A stretch of 64,000 nt of DNA from a virus. Within the stretch, counting starts at the first letter, position 1; every line of letters begins with the position of its first letter. The notes beneath the pieces are model-generated. The model had not been told where the DNA came from. It searched no databases and worked only from the letters and a program-made list of their open reading frames with translations. The stretch covers positions 122,315 to 186,314 of IMG/VR virus record IMGVR_UViG_3300017963_007659. One strand, written 5' to 3'. The position numbers and the translations under genes are program-made. Positions 39,018-48,708 of this stretch are shown here, piece by piece.

Positions 39018-42000
39018 ATGTTCAGTATAGCTAGGTCTCGTCGTCGTGCTCGACAACACAGCGTTCGGACTGCGTCTGCGCAGCCCGGTCCACAGGATGT
39101 AAGACAGGCTTTCTTCCAGCATCTGTCTGACCAGGCAAAACACAAGACGGCTTCCCATTCGAGGACAGCGACGTCTCCTGGTAGGACGTATTACAACCCG
39201 ACGTATGATGACCTGACGCTGGACACTCTCACTTCTCGTTTCATTCCAAACGATTACAGGAAGCAGAACGAGCTTTGGCGGAAAATCTACGTAGAGGATG
39301 CTACGGCAGGACCCGCTGTCGACCTCTACAAGGATATGCCATGGTCTGACTTCGGTCTCCTTGGAGTCAAAGACCCCAAGATTCTCCAAATCTACGAAGA
39401 CTGCCTCGAAGCCATCCAGCTCGAATCGCAGCTTCCTTTCATTTCACTCGATTTTCTCATGTTGGGTCGGTTCATCCCTCACTTCCTCTTCGACTCCTCG
39501 AAGGGGTACTGGTCTCGGATGATTCTCCATGACCCAGACTATATCAAGATCAGCCCCATCCCTATCCCAGGGTTGGCTCCGAAGCTCGACCTCGTGCCTA
39601 CAGACGCGATGAAACAGTTCGCACGGAGCAAGGACCCCAGAGACATCGCGGCTAAGCAGCAGCTCTCTCAGGACCTCTTGGCCTATCTCCTTAAAGGACA
39701 GGAGATTCCTCTCGACCCGCGCAACACCTCCTACATTGCTAGAAGGTCCTCAGCGACGGACTCTGTAGGGACCTCCATCTACACAAGGATCCTCGATATC
39801 ATCGCCTACCAGAAGGGTCTCATTCAAGGGTCTCAGGCTGCTGTGCGTCGTCGCCTTGGAGCAGTACGGACCGTCACGGTAGGAAACGAGGATTGGGAAC
39901 CAACAGTAGGCGAGATCAACGAAGCCGTTGAAGCTCTTCTGGCTGCCGAAGAGGACCCTGTAGGAGCTGTCGTAGGTGTCCGACAGGGTATCGAGTTCAG
40001 TGAAGCTGGTGGTGGTTCGGCTCAGGATATCTTAAAAATCAGTGATGAGTGGCAATTTATCACCGAAGCGAAGATGCAAGCTCTTGGAATCAATGAGTCA
40101 TTTTTGAGTGGTGACGCCACCTATTCATGTCTGACCGGAGACACCCTTGTTCCAACGAAGGAACAGGGGATTGTACGTCTAGACGAGTTGCTCAAAGAAA
40201 AGAACCCAGACGAAAAGACTCCCCGTCCTTTGAGCGTTACAGTAGACTCTCGTTTTGGACTGGCTAGTACAAAAGTTTGGCTCTACAACGGGAAAGCTCC
40301 AACATACCGCATTCTTACAGAAAGTGGTAATGAACTGACAGGTACTCCAACGCATCCCCTGTTGGTACTGCGAGGAGTCGACCTAGACTTCGTAGAGCTG
40401 AGAGATCTTCAAGAAGGAGACCTCCTCTGTATCAGCACAAATAAGGTGGTGAGAGAGACCACATTGGAATTCTCTCTCAGTGATGCCTGTAAGAAGACTG
40501 AGGACTCTTTTGTCACGTGTGCTGAGTGTGGAAAAACATACAAGAGTCTTGGGTCGCATATCCTCGCTCATGGTTTGGATACAAAAGGCTACTTGACGAA
40601 GCATCCTGGAGCATCTCTGACTAGTGCCTCTGCGCGGCAAAATATTGCCAATGGAGCAACCAAAGAGGTCCAGAAGCCACGCGCCATGACGCCAATGCTC
40701 GCCTATGTGTTGGGCAGTCTGACGGCTGAAGGGTGGCGTGATAAGTACTCCTTCTGGTTCTCCAACTCTGATCTCTCTTTCCTGGATAAAGTAGAGGGTT
40801 TTGTCGCTGAGGTGTTCGGGCTGACAGGAACCAGGCACCTTATGCTTGAAGAGGGTACCCCTCAAAGTATCAATGGTGTCGAGACAGTATGCCATAAGAA
40901 CGTCTACGCCACTAAATTTGATAGCCTTCCTGTATGCTGCTGGTTGAATGAACTAGGATTCACGGAGAAGAAGTCTCTCGAAAAAGAGGTTCCGTGGTCT
41001 ATTCTTCAAGCAGACGCGTCTTCTCAGAATGCCTTCTTGGCAGCTTTCTTGGAAGGAGATGGGTCTGTTAGAGAGAACAGAGAGCAGGCTACCTTCCTGA
41101 GTGGAAGTCCAGAACTTCTTCGCGGCATTCAAGCGGTGCTCAATGCGCATGGCTATGCTTCAGCTCGTCGGAATGGTCGACGGCTGACCTTGGACCGTCA
41201 TGATAGCCTTGAACTCTACAAGAATCTCAAGCCGTATGTTCTCACGAAAAGCATCGTGCAGGGAAGGAAGCTAAAGTCTAGGAATCGTTTTGGAATTCCT
41301 ATTGAGCCCTTGCAAGAATTCTTGAAAGCCCGTCAAACAAAGACCAACAGACACGGGAGCTTCTACAAGAATGACTCGGGTGAGGAAGTCTGCATCAGTT
41401 GGCATAAACTAGGGACGCATCCTCTTCGTGATGAGAAGCGCCTGTTGTATGACCGTGATGACCGTGGCGATTACACGAGTCTGCTGACAGCGCTCCACAA
41501 AATTAGCCCAAGTTTCACTGCGAAGTTGAAGGCTCTTTTTGTACTACGATATCGATTCACTCCTGTTACTTCCATTGACGAGGCTGGAGAACACGCTGTG
41601 TACGACCTCTCTATGGAGGACCGAGAGAATCGTTCCTTTGTAGCAAATGGTCTACTTTCCAGTAATACAATGGAGACCCTGTTGTCAGTTTTCCTGGAAA
41701 GGGTACGGGCACACCGGGAGTTCATCACCAGATTCTTCATCGAAGACAAGATCCTTAAGCCAATCGCTGAGATCAACAACTTCCGACGCATCCCCGAGAA
41801 GAAGCTCGCGCACCGCTACCGTATCGCCGACTCGACGACGAACGAAGAGTGGATGATCCCTACGGTTCAGTTCTCCAAGAATCTCCGTCCTGTAGCCGAC
41901 CGTGAGTATCTAGAAATTCTGGAGATGGCGCAAGAGCGCGGTCTCCCTGTCACTCTGAAGACGTGGGCTACCTTTGCGGGGTTCGACCTTCAAGATGAGC

Positions 42001-44117
42001 TGGAGCGTCTTCCGGAAGACTTGGCGCTTCGTCGGTCTCTACGAGAATACCAAGCGGCGACGGACCCAGACTACGCGGACAAGATCCAGAACATCACTCA
42101 AGAGTCTGGTCTGGTTGTGCCCCTGAGAGTTTGGGCCAACTCGATTGGTTTGGATATCGATGAGCTGGCTTTGGCTATGGAAGATGATGTAGCACTGCGG
42201 AGGAAGTTCCGTCAGTGGGCTCTACAAGCATCTCCTGAAATGCCAGATAAGATTCGTGACGCTATAGAGCAGGGCGTCCCCGTTCCAATCGCGGAGGTTT
42301 CCTCTGCCTACGGGTTGAACCTCGACAAGCTTCTTGAAGTCAAGGATGACGATGTTGCTCTCCGTGTAGAGATCAAGAAGTGGCTGACGGCTGTGAGTCC
42401 GGAAGCACGCGACTTCCTGGAGATGGCTCAAGACAAGGGTATCCCTGTCAACCTAGAGATGTGGGCCAAGGTCCTGGGTCTCGACCTCGCACAGCTCCGA
42501 ACAGAAGCGCCTGAAGATATTCAACTCCGTCAAGAGCTGACACCTTGGCGCAATGCCGCTGAAGGTGAATTCGAGGGAGAAGAAGGAGGAGAAGAGGAAG
42601 GCGACTTCGGGGAGCTTCCTGGCTTCGGTGGTGCAGAAGAGGGTGAAGAAGAAGGCGGCATGCCTCCAGAGTTGGGTCTTCCTGAGATTCCGGAAGAGCT
42701 GCCTGGAGAGGGTGAAGAGCCCCATGTTCTGGAAGTCGAGAAAGAAGACCTACCAGAATTGATCGATAAGGTCAAGGAAACGCATCCAGACGCTGAGATC
42801 CCCGAGCTGCCTCCAGAGGTGAAGGATGAGCTGGAAGAAGGGGAAAAGGTTCCTGGAGCTGAGGGAGCTGAGGGAGCTGAGGAAGAGATTCTTGAAGAGG
42901 AGCTGCCTCCTCCGACGCCGAAGAAGCGTCCTGTCCGCAAGCTCACTCCTGAACAAGAGGAGAAGCTCACAAAGTCCATCCGAGACGTTCTGATGGAGGC
43001 GTTGAAGACGCACAAGAAGGCGGCTGATACGGCACAAGCAGCGACGAAGTTCTACAAGAATGGCTACTTCTCTCTCGCTGATACCATCTATAAGAAAGGT
43101 GTCACGGCGACGTCGGAAGATGTTCCTGTAGATCTCGGCTACCTCCTGGATGGAATTCTTCCGGATGATGTCATACCTCCACAGGGATACTTGAAGTCTG
43201 ACGTCTTGGAGTATAAGACGGTCGACATTCCTATGGATGAGTGGCAGAACCTCATTGACAAGCTGAACCAGACGCAGGCTCGCCAGTCTGGTTCGTGGGG
43301 GAAGTCTCTCGCGGAGTTCTTGAGGACCAAGAGTCCCTTCCCGACACATCCGCAGAACGCGCTGACTTGTGTCTCCCGTGTACGCATCTTTGTGTCGCAT
43401 AAAACCAAGTATGTTCGGATAGTTCCTGAGCTGTCCTCTGATAGGCCGGATTTCTACACATGCACGTACTACAATGTTGTGCGGTTGAAGCGTCCGGATG
43501 AGATTGACCCCAAGAAGCTCCTCTTGACGGACCTGGAGCGCTCCTTCCAGATGCAGTTGCTTCTGGCTGATCCTCCGAAAGAAGAGGTCCCTCTTCCGGA
43601 CGTGGTTCCGGTGGAGACTCCTGCTGCTCCTCCGCAGCCTCCTCAAGTGGTCAACATTAACATCCCTGAAGGAACGTCGGAGCAGGTTGTTCAGATCATG
43701 CGCAGCCTTCCCATTTGGAGTCGGGACAAAAAGTTCGTCGACCTCCGTCAGAGAGAAGCCGAAGTCCTCGTCAAAAAGGTGTTGAACGCCAGGGGTATTG
43801 GTCGTCAGGGACGCTATGCCATGCAGATGGGATTGCTCAATCCCAAGAAGAAGCAGCTTGCACAGTACATTCTGGCGAGACTGGGACTCATTAAGGACGT
43901 CTCATTGGAGCCGGATGTTGCTGCTGACATCGTGAACCATCTGACCAAGAGGGTTCCACAGGCTGCAAATCCAGAGCAGGTCAACGAATTGTTCATGATG
44001 GCGTCCATGAAGACTGATGATAATCAGCCGAGACGGGCAGCTCCTGAACAAAACACTCGGAATTGGCCCATGGCTTCCAGCCAACTTTTGACCGGGCACA
44101 TCCCAAAATCCAAATAA
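39018..44117 (+). CDS. Portal protein with large intein and extended repeat-bearing C-terminus
   Basis: The mature portal (about 1186 aa after splicing) forms the dodecameric DNA gate. The N-terminal 370 residues look like a myovirus portal (DPDYIKISPIPIPGLAPKL, YQKGLIQGSQAAV, VGVRQGIEFSEAGGGS). The intein occupies residues 371-883. The following extein (TMETLLSVFLERVRAHREFITRFF) is the expected portal wing/stem continuation. Then come four tandem repeats of about 55 residues (41898-42561), a Glu/Gly-rich acidic stretch, and a final domain. Such a long C-terminal extension is unusual. The gene sits between terminase and prohead protease. Confidence 0.85.
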   Translation: MFSIARSRRRARQHSVRTASAQPGPQDVRQAFFQHLSDQAKHKTASHSRTATSPGRTYYNPTYDDLTLDTLTSRFIPNDYRKQNELWRKIYVEDATAGPAVDLYKDMPWSDFGLLGVKDPKILQIYEDCLEAIQLESQLPFISLDFLMLGRFIPHFLFDSSKGYWSRMILHDPDYIKISPIPIPGLAPKLDLVPTDAMKQFARSKDPRDIAAKQQLSQDLLAYLLKGQEIPLDPRNTSYIARRSSATDSVGTSIYTRILDIIAYQKGLIQGSQAAVRRRLGAVRTVTVGNEDWEPTVGEINEAVEALLAAEEDPVGAVVGVRQGIEFSEAGGGSAQDILKISDEWQFITEAKMQALGINESFLSGDATYSCLTGDTLVPTKEQGIVRLDELLKEKNPDEKTPRPLSVTVDSRFGLASTKVWLYNGKAPTYRILTESGNELTGTPTHPLLVLRGVDLDFVELRDLQEGDLLCISTNKVVRETTLEFSLSDACKKTEDSFVTCAECGKTYKSLGSHILAHGLDTKGYLTKHPGASLTSASARQNIANGATKEVQKPRAMTPMLAYVLGSLTAEGWRDKYSFWFSNSDLSFLDKVEGFVAEVFGLTGTRHLMLEEGTPQSINGVETVCHKNVYATKFDSLPVCCWLNELGFTEKKSLEKEVPWSILQADASSQNAFLAAFLEGDGSVRENREQATFLSGSPELLRGIQAVLNAHGYASARRNGRRLTLDRHDSLELYKNLKPYVLTKSIVQGRKLKSRNRFGIPIEPLQEFLKARQTKTNRHGSFYKNDSGEEVCISWHKLGTHPLRDEKRLLYDRDDRGDYTSLLTALHKISPSFTAKLKALFVLRYRFTPVTSIDEAGEHAVYDLSMEDRENRSFVANGLLSSNTMETLLSVFLERVRAHREFITRFFIEDKILKPIAEINNFRRIPEKKLAHRYRIADSTTNEEWMIPTVQFSKNLRPVADREYLEILEMAQERGLPVTLKTWATFAGFDLQDELERLPEDLALRRSLREYQAATDPDYADKIQNITQESGLVVPLRVWANSIGLDIDELALAMEDDVALRRKFRQWALQASPEMPDKIRDAIEQGVPVPIAEVSSAYGLNLDKLLEVKDDDVALRVEIKKWLTAVSPEARDFLEMAQDKGIPVNLEMWAKVLGLDLAQLRTEAPEDIQLRQELTPWRNAAEGEFEGEEGGEEEGDFGELPGFGGAEEGEEEGGMPPELGLPEIPEELPGEGEEPHVLEVEKEDLPELIDKVKETHPDAEIPELPPEVKDELEEGEKVPGAEGAEGAEEEILEEELPPPTPKKRPVRKLTPEQEEKLTKSIRDVLMEALKTHKKAADTAQAATKFYKNGYFSLADTIYKKGVTATSEDVPVDLGYLLDGILPDDVIPPQGYLKSDVLEYKTVDIPMDEWQNLIDKLNQTQARQSGSWGKSLAEFLRTKSPFPTHPQNALTCVSRVRIFVSHKTKYVRIVPELSSDRPDFYTCTYYNVVRLKRPDEIDPKKLLLTDLERSFQMQLLLADPPKEEVPLPDVVPVETPAAPPQPPQVVNINIPEGTSEQVVQIMRSLPIWSRDKKFVDLRQREAEVLVKKVLNARGIGRQGRYAMQMGLLNPKKKQLAQYILARLGLIKDVSLEPDVAADIVNHLTKRVPQAANPEQVNELFMMASMKTDDNQPRRAAPEQNTRNWPMASSQLLTGHIPKSK
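40128..41666 (+). other. Intein with LAGLIDADG homing endonuclease and zinc-finger insert
   Basis: The 513-residue insert starts with Cys (CLTGDTLVPT) and ends LLSSN before Thr, matching splice-site rules. Block B is GTPTHPLLVL. Two LAGLIDADG-type helices are visible: YVLGSLTAEGW and FLAAFLEGDGS. Between block B and the first helix lies a zinc-finger-like stretch (CAECGKTYKSLGSHILAHG) similar to the MucR/Ros DNA-binding domain. The C-terminal splicing part includes VYDLSMEDRENRSFVANG. It looks complete and possibly mobile. Confidence 0.92.
41898..42561 (+). repeat. Four tandem ~55-codon repeats in the portal gene
   Basis: Units start near 41898, 42064, 42234 and 42400. Each reads like xDKIxxAxExGxPVxLxxWAxxxGLDLxxL followed by (E/D)DxALRxxxxxW. 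They are similar at protein level but diverged in DNA, so the duplication is old. Confidence 0.8.
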
Positions 44118-44141
44118 ATAATAAGTACCTTTCAAAACTTA

Positions 44142-44150
44142 GGTTATATT
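44142..44150 (+). promoter_or_regulatory. GGTTATATT late motif
   Basis: It lies 18 bases before the prohead protease ATG, followed by AGAGAGGTG as ribosome site. Confidence 0.5.
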
Positions 44151-44168
44151 GACCTAGAGAGGTGCAAA

Positions 44169-44900
44169 ATGCCTATTCTAAAAGTGGGCGAGTCTGAAGC
44201 TGCCTCCAATATTTTTGAGGGGCATGGTCTCGACGTCAGAGCTGACGGCGAAGGGAACACCCGACTTGCGTCTCCGCTTCAGCAACGACCTCTGATCGAC
44301 ATTTCGTGGCTTCCGTTGGCGTCTCCCGCCTACAAGATTAGCCCGCACATCGCGGACTATGTCTTCGTGGAGATCCCGATTGTCACAGCAGATGTACCGA
44401 ACAGAAACCTGGATTGTTTCCCGCTGGCTGAGCTTCTTCGCTTCGACGTGCAGTCCGGTAAGCCTGTGTTTGGAAGCTTCATTGGAAAGCCCACACACGC
44501 AGACCATGACAACAAGGACCCATTGAAGGCGAAAGGTGTTATCTTTGACGCGTACATGACCCCGATGGAGATTCGTGGTCATCGCTATGTAAAGGTAAGG
44601 ATTCTAGCTGGGTGGGACCGGACGAAAGACACTGCTCTCGTCCAGAAGATCCTCAAGCGCGACCGGGTAGCTCATAGCATGGGAGCTTGGGTGGATTACA
44701 CTCAGTGTTCCTACTGTGGAGCGATTGCGAAAAGCGGGCAGATTACATGCCATCCCAAGGGTCAAATCATCGGAGGTATTCTGGTGTATGAGACTTGCGG
44801 AGGGGTGTGTTTCATCGAATCATCTAGTGTCGGCGACCCCGCTGACTTTGACGCTGTGGACAGTGGAGTCAAAAATCCTCCACATTCCGAAGCAGCTTAA
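44169..44900 (+). CDS. Prohead (capsid maturation) protease
   Basis: A 243-aa serine protease of the herpesvirus-type/T4 gp21 class. Visible catalytic candidates are His in KPTHADHDN (near residue 117) and Ser in VAHSMGAWVDYT (near 176). A Cys-rich loop (CSYCGAIAKSGQITCH) follows, perhaps zinc-bound, and a C-terminal CGGVCFIESS strand. It would cleave scaffold and capsid precursors. Its place between portal and scaffold/capsid genes is standard. Confidence 0.82.
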   Translation: MPILKVGESEAASNIFEGHGLDVRADGEGNTRLASPLQQRPLIDISWLPLASPAYKISPHIADYVFVEIPIVTADVPNRNLDCFPLAELLRFDVQSGKPVFGSFIGKPTHADHDNKDPLKAKGVIFDAYMTPMEIRGHRYVKVRILAGWDRTKDTALVQKILKRDRVAHSMGAWVDYTQCSYCGAIAKSGQITCHPKGQIIGGILVYETCGGVCFIESSSVGDPADFDAVDSGVKNPPHSEAA

Positions 44901-44909
44901 ATTTAACTA

Positions 44910-44944
44910 GGTTACTTGGAAGTGATGTAGGTTAGTTATCTTTG
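44910..44944 (+). promoter_or_regulatory. Double GGTTA late motif
   Basis: GGTTACTTGG (44910) and GGTTAGTTATCTTTG (44930) lie in tandem before the scaffold-like gene, whose GTG start is at 44974 behind AAAGGAG. Confidence 0.5.
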
Positions 44945-44973
44945 TATAAAGGTGACTATGAAAGGAGTTCACA

Positions 44974-46065
44974 GTGACTGAGACCCGAGCAGCCTTACGA
45001 GAAAAGCGGAAGGAAAGGATGGCTCAGTACGCACAGGAAGATGAGTCAACTCAAGTTGAGGCGAATGCCGATGCTGACGAGACCACCCCTGAGCCCGCCC
45101 CGAAAGAGGCGGTAGCTGAGACGGTGGAAGCGGAAGCCGCTACCGAGACGACTCCTGAACCTGAAGCTACTGAAGTCGACGCTTCTGCGGATTCTCCAGA
45201 GGGCACGACTCCAACAACCGAAGGTGGGCAGTCTTACGAAGAAACCGCACCCGCTCCGGAAACCGAGTCTGCCGGTCAGCAGCTTATCGCTGAGGTAACA
45301 GCATGGGACAATCTCCCGGCTGACGCTTCCGTCGATATGGTGTTGTTCCAATACGACGAGGAAAACCCGAGCTGGTCCGTGTTCGCCGCAGGCCAACCGC
45401 TCGCCGAGGTCCGTCTATCGGATCAACCAAATCCCGCTGACATCCGTGCATTGTTTCTGAGTCAAGGCTATGCCGAAACCGTCAAGAAGGCGTGTGCACA
45501 GGATGGATTGCAGAAGACCCTGGAAGGGATCTCTGCTCGCCCCTACGCCGTTGCCATGGAGCGCTCTGATGTTGTAGCGCAGCTCCGTGAAACGATGGAA
45601 GCCGAGCAAGCCGATTCTCTCCGGGAAAAGCAGGCAGAAGCCGCTCAAGATCTCATGAGCGCGCTTGGTCTCGTCTTGACCGCCATGCAGAAGGGCGTGC
45701 TCGTGAGCAACCCTCTGAAGACCGCTCTGTACGAAGCACTGGCCAACGTAGGTGTGGCAGCTCCCGTACCGACAGTCGAGGCTGTTTTCGACGAAACCGG
45801 TCCCGCTTTCTTCGAGACCGCAATCAATCAAGCTCGCGAGTGGGCGTCCTACAGTCCGGAAGCGTACCATCAGATTGAGGCTTCGGTCAACAAAGCTGAG
45901 AAGTACACTCCGTCTGAGGTCGTCAGTGCACCGAATTCTCCTCAGTTGGCACAGCAGGCAGCATTCCCTGAGTTGCCCGCGAACGTTCCGCTGGAGACGA
46001 AGACGGCTGGTCAGGAAACAATGGATCGAAAAGCCGCGCTGCGACAGCGCTTGGCACTTAAGTAA
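44974..46065 (+). CDS. Scaffold / prohead core-like protein (363 aa)
   Basis: Between the protease and the head proteins, this acidic protein has a basic first 20 residues, a long disordered Glu/Ala/Thr/Pro-rich region (20-95), and a helical second half (LREKQAEAAQDLMSALGLVLTAMQ). This is the usual composition of scaffolds. GTG start chosen, with a good AAAGGAG site. The end (DRKAALRQRLALK) is helical and basic, suitable for binding capsid protein. Confidence 0.7.
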   Translation: MTETRAALREKRKERMAQYAQEDESTQVEANADADETTPEPAPKEAVAETVEAEAATETTPEPEATEVDASADSPEGTTPTTEGGQSYEETAPAPETESAGQQLIAEVTAWDNLPADASVDMVLFQYDEENPSWSVFAAGQPLAEVRLSDQPNPADIRALFLSQGYAETVKKACAQDGLQKTLEGISARPYAVAMERSDVVAQLRETMEAEQADSLREKQAEAAQDLMSALGLVLTAMQKGVLVSNPLKTALYEALANVGVAAPVPTVEAVFDETGPAFFETAINQAREWASYSPEAYHQIEASVNKAEKYTPSEVVSAPNSPQLAQQAAFPELPANVPLETKTAGQETMDRKAALRQRLALK

Positions 46066-46080
46066 GGGAAGGAATAAATC

Positions 46081-46818
46081 ATGTACGATCGAAATTTCTC
46101 AGACCTGGAAGCTCCTCGGGAGTTCCCCCTCGCTGCTGGCGCGAACGTCGCAGAAGAGGGCCAGCTCTTTGTTTTTGTGGATGACGGTGCTGGTGGCTCC
46201 GCAGTACAGCCTTCGGCTGGTGCTGCCGGTGAGCGCCTCGCTGGATTCTCGTCCACGGACGCTTTCCTCCACGTAACGCGCTCCCTCGTTGAGGATGCGA
46301 CTGTTCCGGCTGCGGCTCCTTTGACCGTGCAGCTTGAGAACACGAACCTCGTCGGCGCAGCGGGCACGGACATTCGTGTGTGGGACGTCACCCAGGCTAT
46401 CAACCTCGTCTTCAACGTGGCTGTTGGTGTTGGTCAGTTCAACGTGAACTACGCGACTGGCGTTCTCACCTTCAACGCGAACGAGGCTTCGGATGTCTTG
46501 GAGATCACCTACAGGTACAACCTGACGGTAAACGAGGCTCTGACGCGCTACCAGGACGCTGGCGTGCACCGCTATGCCCAGCAGTTCTTTGCGCAGCTCG
46601 CCGTTGTCGGTGGTCACGGGATCATCTACACCAACCAGTACGATGCCGCGCAAGCGTGGGCTATCGGCGACCAGGTTTTCTCTGGTGCGGCTGGTCAGCT
46701 CGTCGGTGCCGGTCCCGGTACGCTGGTTGGAGTCGTTCACGCGACTCCGGAAGTTGGTCAGACTGACTCGGATCGTCCCGGCATGCTGGGCGTTCGCTTC
46801 GAGATTCAGCCCGTCTAA
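46081..46818 (+). CDS. Probable capsid decoration/stabilisation protein (245 aa)
   Basis: A beta-rich protein with Gly/Ala/Val strands. The first half (AAGANVAEEGQLFVFVDDG ... AAGERLAGFSST) resembles small head-decoration proteins in which a barrel with a GxxxxGxA loop repeats. It sits between scaffold and capsid genes, where decoration proteins usually lie. The second domain is Ig-like in composition. Identity is inferred from position and composition. Confidence 0.6.
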   Translation: MYDRNFSDLEAPREFPLAAGANVAEEGQLFVFVDDGAGGSAVQPSAGAAGERLAGFSSTDAFLHVTRSLVEDATVPAAAPLTVQLENTNLVGAAGTDIRVWDVTQAINLVFNVAVGVGQFNVNYATGVLTFNANEASDVLEITYRYNLTVNEALTRYQDAGVHRYAQQFFAQLAVVGGHGIIYTNQYDAAQAWAIGDQVFSGAAGQLVGAGPGTLVGVVHATPEVGQTDSDRPGMLGVRFEIQPV

Positions 46819-46906
46819 CCTCTGACCTCGCTCTCTTCCTTCTTCTTTCCACACATTCTCTCGTCAAAACCACCAATAGGGATACGTCTGTCTGATTCTT
46901 GTAGAC

Positions 46907-46924
46907 AGAGGGTCTTCCTCTTTT
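46907..46924 (+). terminator. Weak terminator-like hairpin
   Basis: AGAGG-GTCTT-CCTCT followed by TTT in the 190-base gap after the decoration gene. The stem is short. An ATTCTTGTAG word lies just upstream in non-coding DNA. Confidence 0.35.
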
Positions 46925-46984
46925 GGGGTTATTTTGTAACAACCTCCTACTTTTCACTTTTAAAACTAAGGGTTGAAAAGAGTA

Positions 46985-46993
46985 GGTTATATG
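46985..46993 (+). promoter_or_regulatory. GGTTATATG late motif
   Basis: It lies 17 bases before the ATG at 47011, with GGAAGG between. Confidence 0.5.
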
Positions 46994-47010
46994 CAAAGTG
47001 GAAGGTGAAA

Positions 47011-47511
47011 ATGAGTGCTGTAGAGAAAAGCCTTCATATTCGTCTTTTTGAGGCGAATGACTATCCAGTGCGGTTAGCCGCTTTGGAAGACGCCGCCGTC
47101 AGTCTTATGGAAGCCGGTTTTACGGATCAAGCACGCAGCGTTATGGAAGTGTACGCTGACTTCATGGACTATGTGCTGGACAATGGTCTCGACATTCTGT
47201 TGGCAGAGGGAATTGATAACCTTAAAGAAGCTGTCAGCGACCGAATGCAGACCAAACTTCGCTTCAAGAAATTGAAGATGAAGCACAAGACAACCAAGAA
47301 GAAGTGGCTGTGTTGTAAGAAGCCGCGACTGAAGAAGCAGCGTGCATCTGGCAAACGGGTTTGGATGTCCACCTGTCGCTATCGAGACTTGAGAAGTAGG
47401 CGCATCAGAGTCATGAACATGATGCTTGGCAAGGATACTTCAAAAAAGCCGAAGTTCGTCACAGTGCAAGGGAAAAAGATGCGCTGGTGTACCGGACAGA
47501 ACGCGAAGTAA
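47011..47511 (+). CDS. Basic Lys/Arg-rich protein upstream of capsid gene (166 aa)
   Basis: I chose the ATG at 47011 over a GTG at 47005 because GGAAGG is spaced properly. The first 75 residues are helical and acidic; the rest is very basic with paired Cys (WLCCKKPRLKKQ, MSTCRYRDLRSRR). The repeated KxW/C pattern could bind DNA inside the head. No family was recognised. Confidence 0.65.
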   Translation: MSAVEKSLHIRLFEANDYPVRLAALEDAAVSLMEAGFTDQARSVMEVYADFMDYVLDNGLDILLAEGIDNLKEAVSDRMQTKLRFKKLKMKHKTTKKKWLCCKKPRLKKQRASGKRVWMSTCRYRDLRSRRIRVMNMMLGKDTSKKPKFVTVQGKKMRWCTGQNAK

Positions 47512-47566
47512 CTGCGAAGCTGACTCTGTGCAGTTTCCATAAAGGACAACGGAAAAGGTAACCAAA

Positions 47567-48652
47567 ATGACTATGATGATTGCAGGAACGGACGTTCCGG
47601 CTGTTGAGGGCCTTGCTCGCCCCGATGGCAACAAGATCTTCGCGAACATGGGCGACCACTTCGAGATCAACGCCAATGACAAGAAGGGTCTCATGCAGCA
47701 GATCGGCTATCTGCTCAACAACTACGGCAACGGCAAGCTCGCTGAGTCGCGTGTTTCCGGTCGTGAGAAGGCAGCTCAGGTTGCAGAGCGCAATCAGGCT
47801 CTCGCTGAGGCGTACCAGGATCGCACTGGTAACGACTTCGAGCTTATCGGTGAGGTCGTAACTGACCAGATCATCGAGACCTCGGAACGTCAGGGTTTCG
47901 CTCGCACCATTCTCGGCGTTCGACCGCTGGGTAAGGGCGAAGACGCCAAGATCCCCGTGCGCAAGCGCGACGTGGTTGCGTTCATGGCTACCGTGGACAG
48001 CAAAATCACCACGCAGGAAATCCGACAGGCGTATCTCTACCCACCGCTCTTCTCCGTTGACGCATACATCGTCATCGAAGAAGGTGACATCCAGGGTGCA
48101 CCGTTCGATCTCCTCGACGCGAAGTACCAGGACGGACTCATCGCGATGATGGTTCGTGAAGACCGCATCCTCCGCGACCTCATGCTCGCAGCGGCTCCGC
48201 TCTTCAACGACCGCGTTTTCTTCGGCAACTTCAACCCGGCGTCACTGGCTCAGATGCAGACTCAGGTCTCGTCCTGGGGTGCCCCGGCTGCGAACCTGTT
48301 GATTGCCTATGATCTCTGGCAGGACATCATCAGCAACAACGACTTCGTGAACTGGTTCGATCCAGTCCACCAGCACGAGCTGATCCTCGAAGGTCGCCTC
48401 GGTACGCTCCTCGGTATGCAGGTCCTCACGGACGGCTTCCGTTACGAGCAGCTCCGAGTTCTGGAGCAGGGCGAAGCTTTCGTGACCGCGCCTCCTGGAA
48501 ACCTCGGCGTGATCCTTGAGCAGACTCCTCCGGAAGCCAAGGCTATCGACCTCGCGGTCGTCGGTCAGGCAGCCCGTGGTTGGTTCATCCACTCGGGTGA
48601 AGGCATGATCATCGGCAACGCCCGAGCAGTGTGCTTCGGACAGCGCGTCTAA
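47567..48652 (+). CDS. Major capsid protein (HK97 fold)
   Basis: A 361-aa protein of the size and pattern of an HK97-fold capsid: helical N-arm (KAAQVAERNQALAEAYQDR), an E-loop-like stretch, a spine helix with FDLLDAKYQDGLIAMMVREDRIL, and a C-terminal A-domain ending GMIIGNARAVCFGQRV. Codon use is strongly GC-ending, as expected of a highly expressed gene. Order protease, scaffold, decoration, capsid supports the call. The first residues before the N-arm may be removed by the protease. Confidence 0.85.
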   Translation: MTMMIAGTDVPAVEGLARPDGNKIFANMGDHFEINANDKKGLMQQIGYLLNNYGNGKLAESRVSGREKAAQVAERNQALAEAYQDRTGNDFELIGEVVTDQIIETSERQGFARTILGVRPLGKGEDAKIPVRKRDVVAFMATVDSKITTQEIRQAYLYPPLFSVDAYIVIEEGDIQGAPFDLLDAKYQDGLIAMMVREDRILRDLMLAAAPLFNDRVFFGNFNPASLAQMQTQVSSWGAPAANLLIAYDLWQDIISNNDFVNWFDPVHQHELILEGRLGTLLGMQVLTDGFRYEQLRVLEQGEAFVTAPPGNLGVILEQTPPEAKAIDLAVVGQAARGWFIHSGEGMIIGNARAVCFGQRV

Positions 48653-48708
48653 TCCCTTTCTGTCCTCCTCGTCTTTCTTCTCCAATACTCTACTACATAT
48701 TTGTTTTC

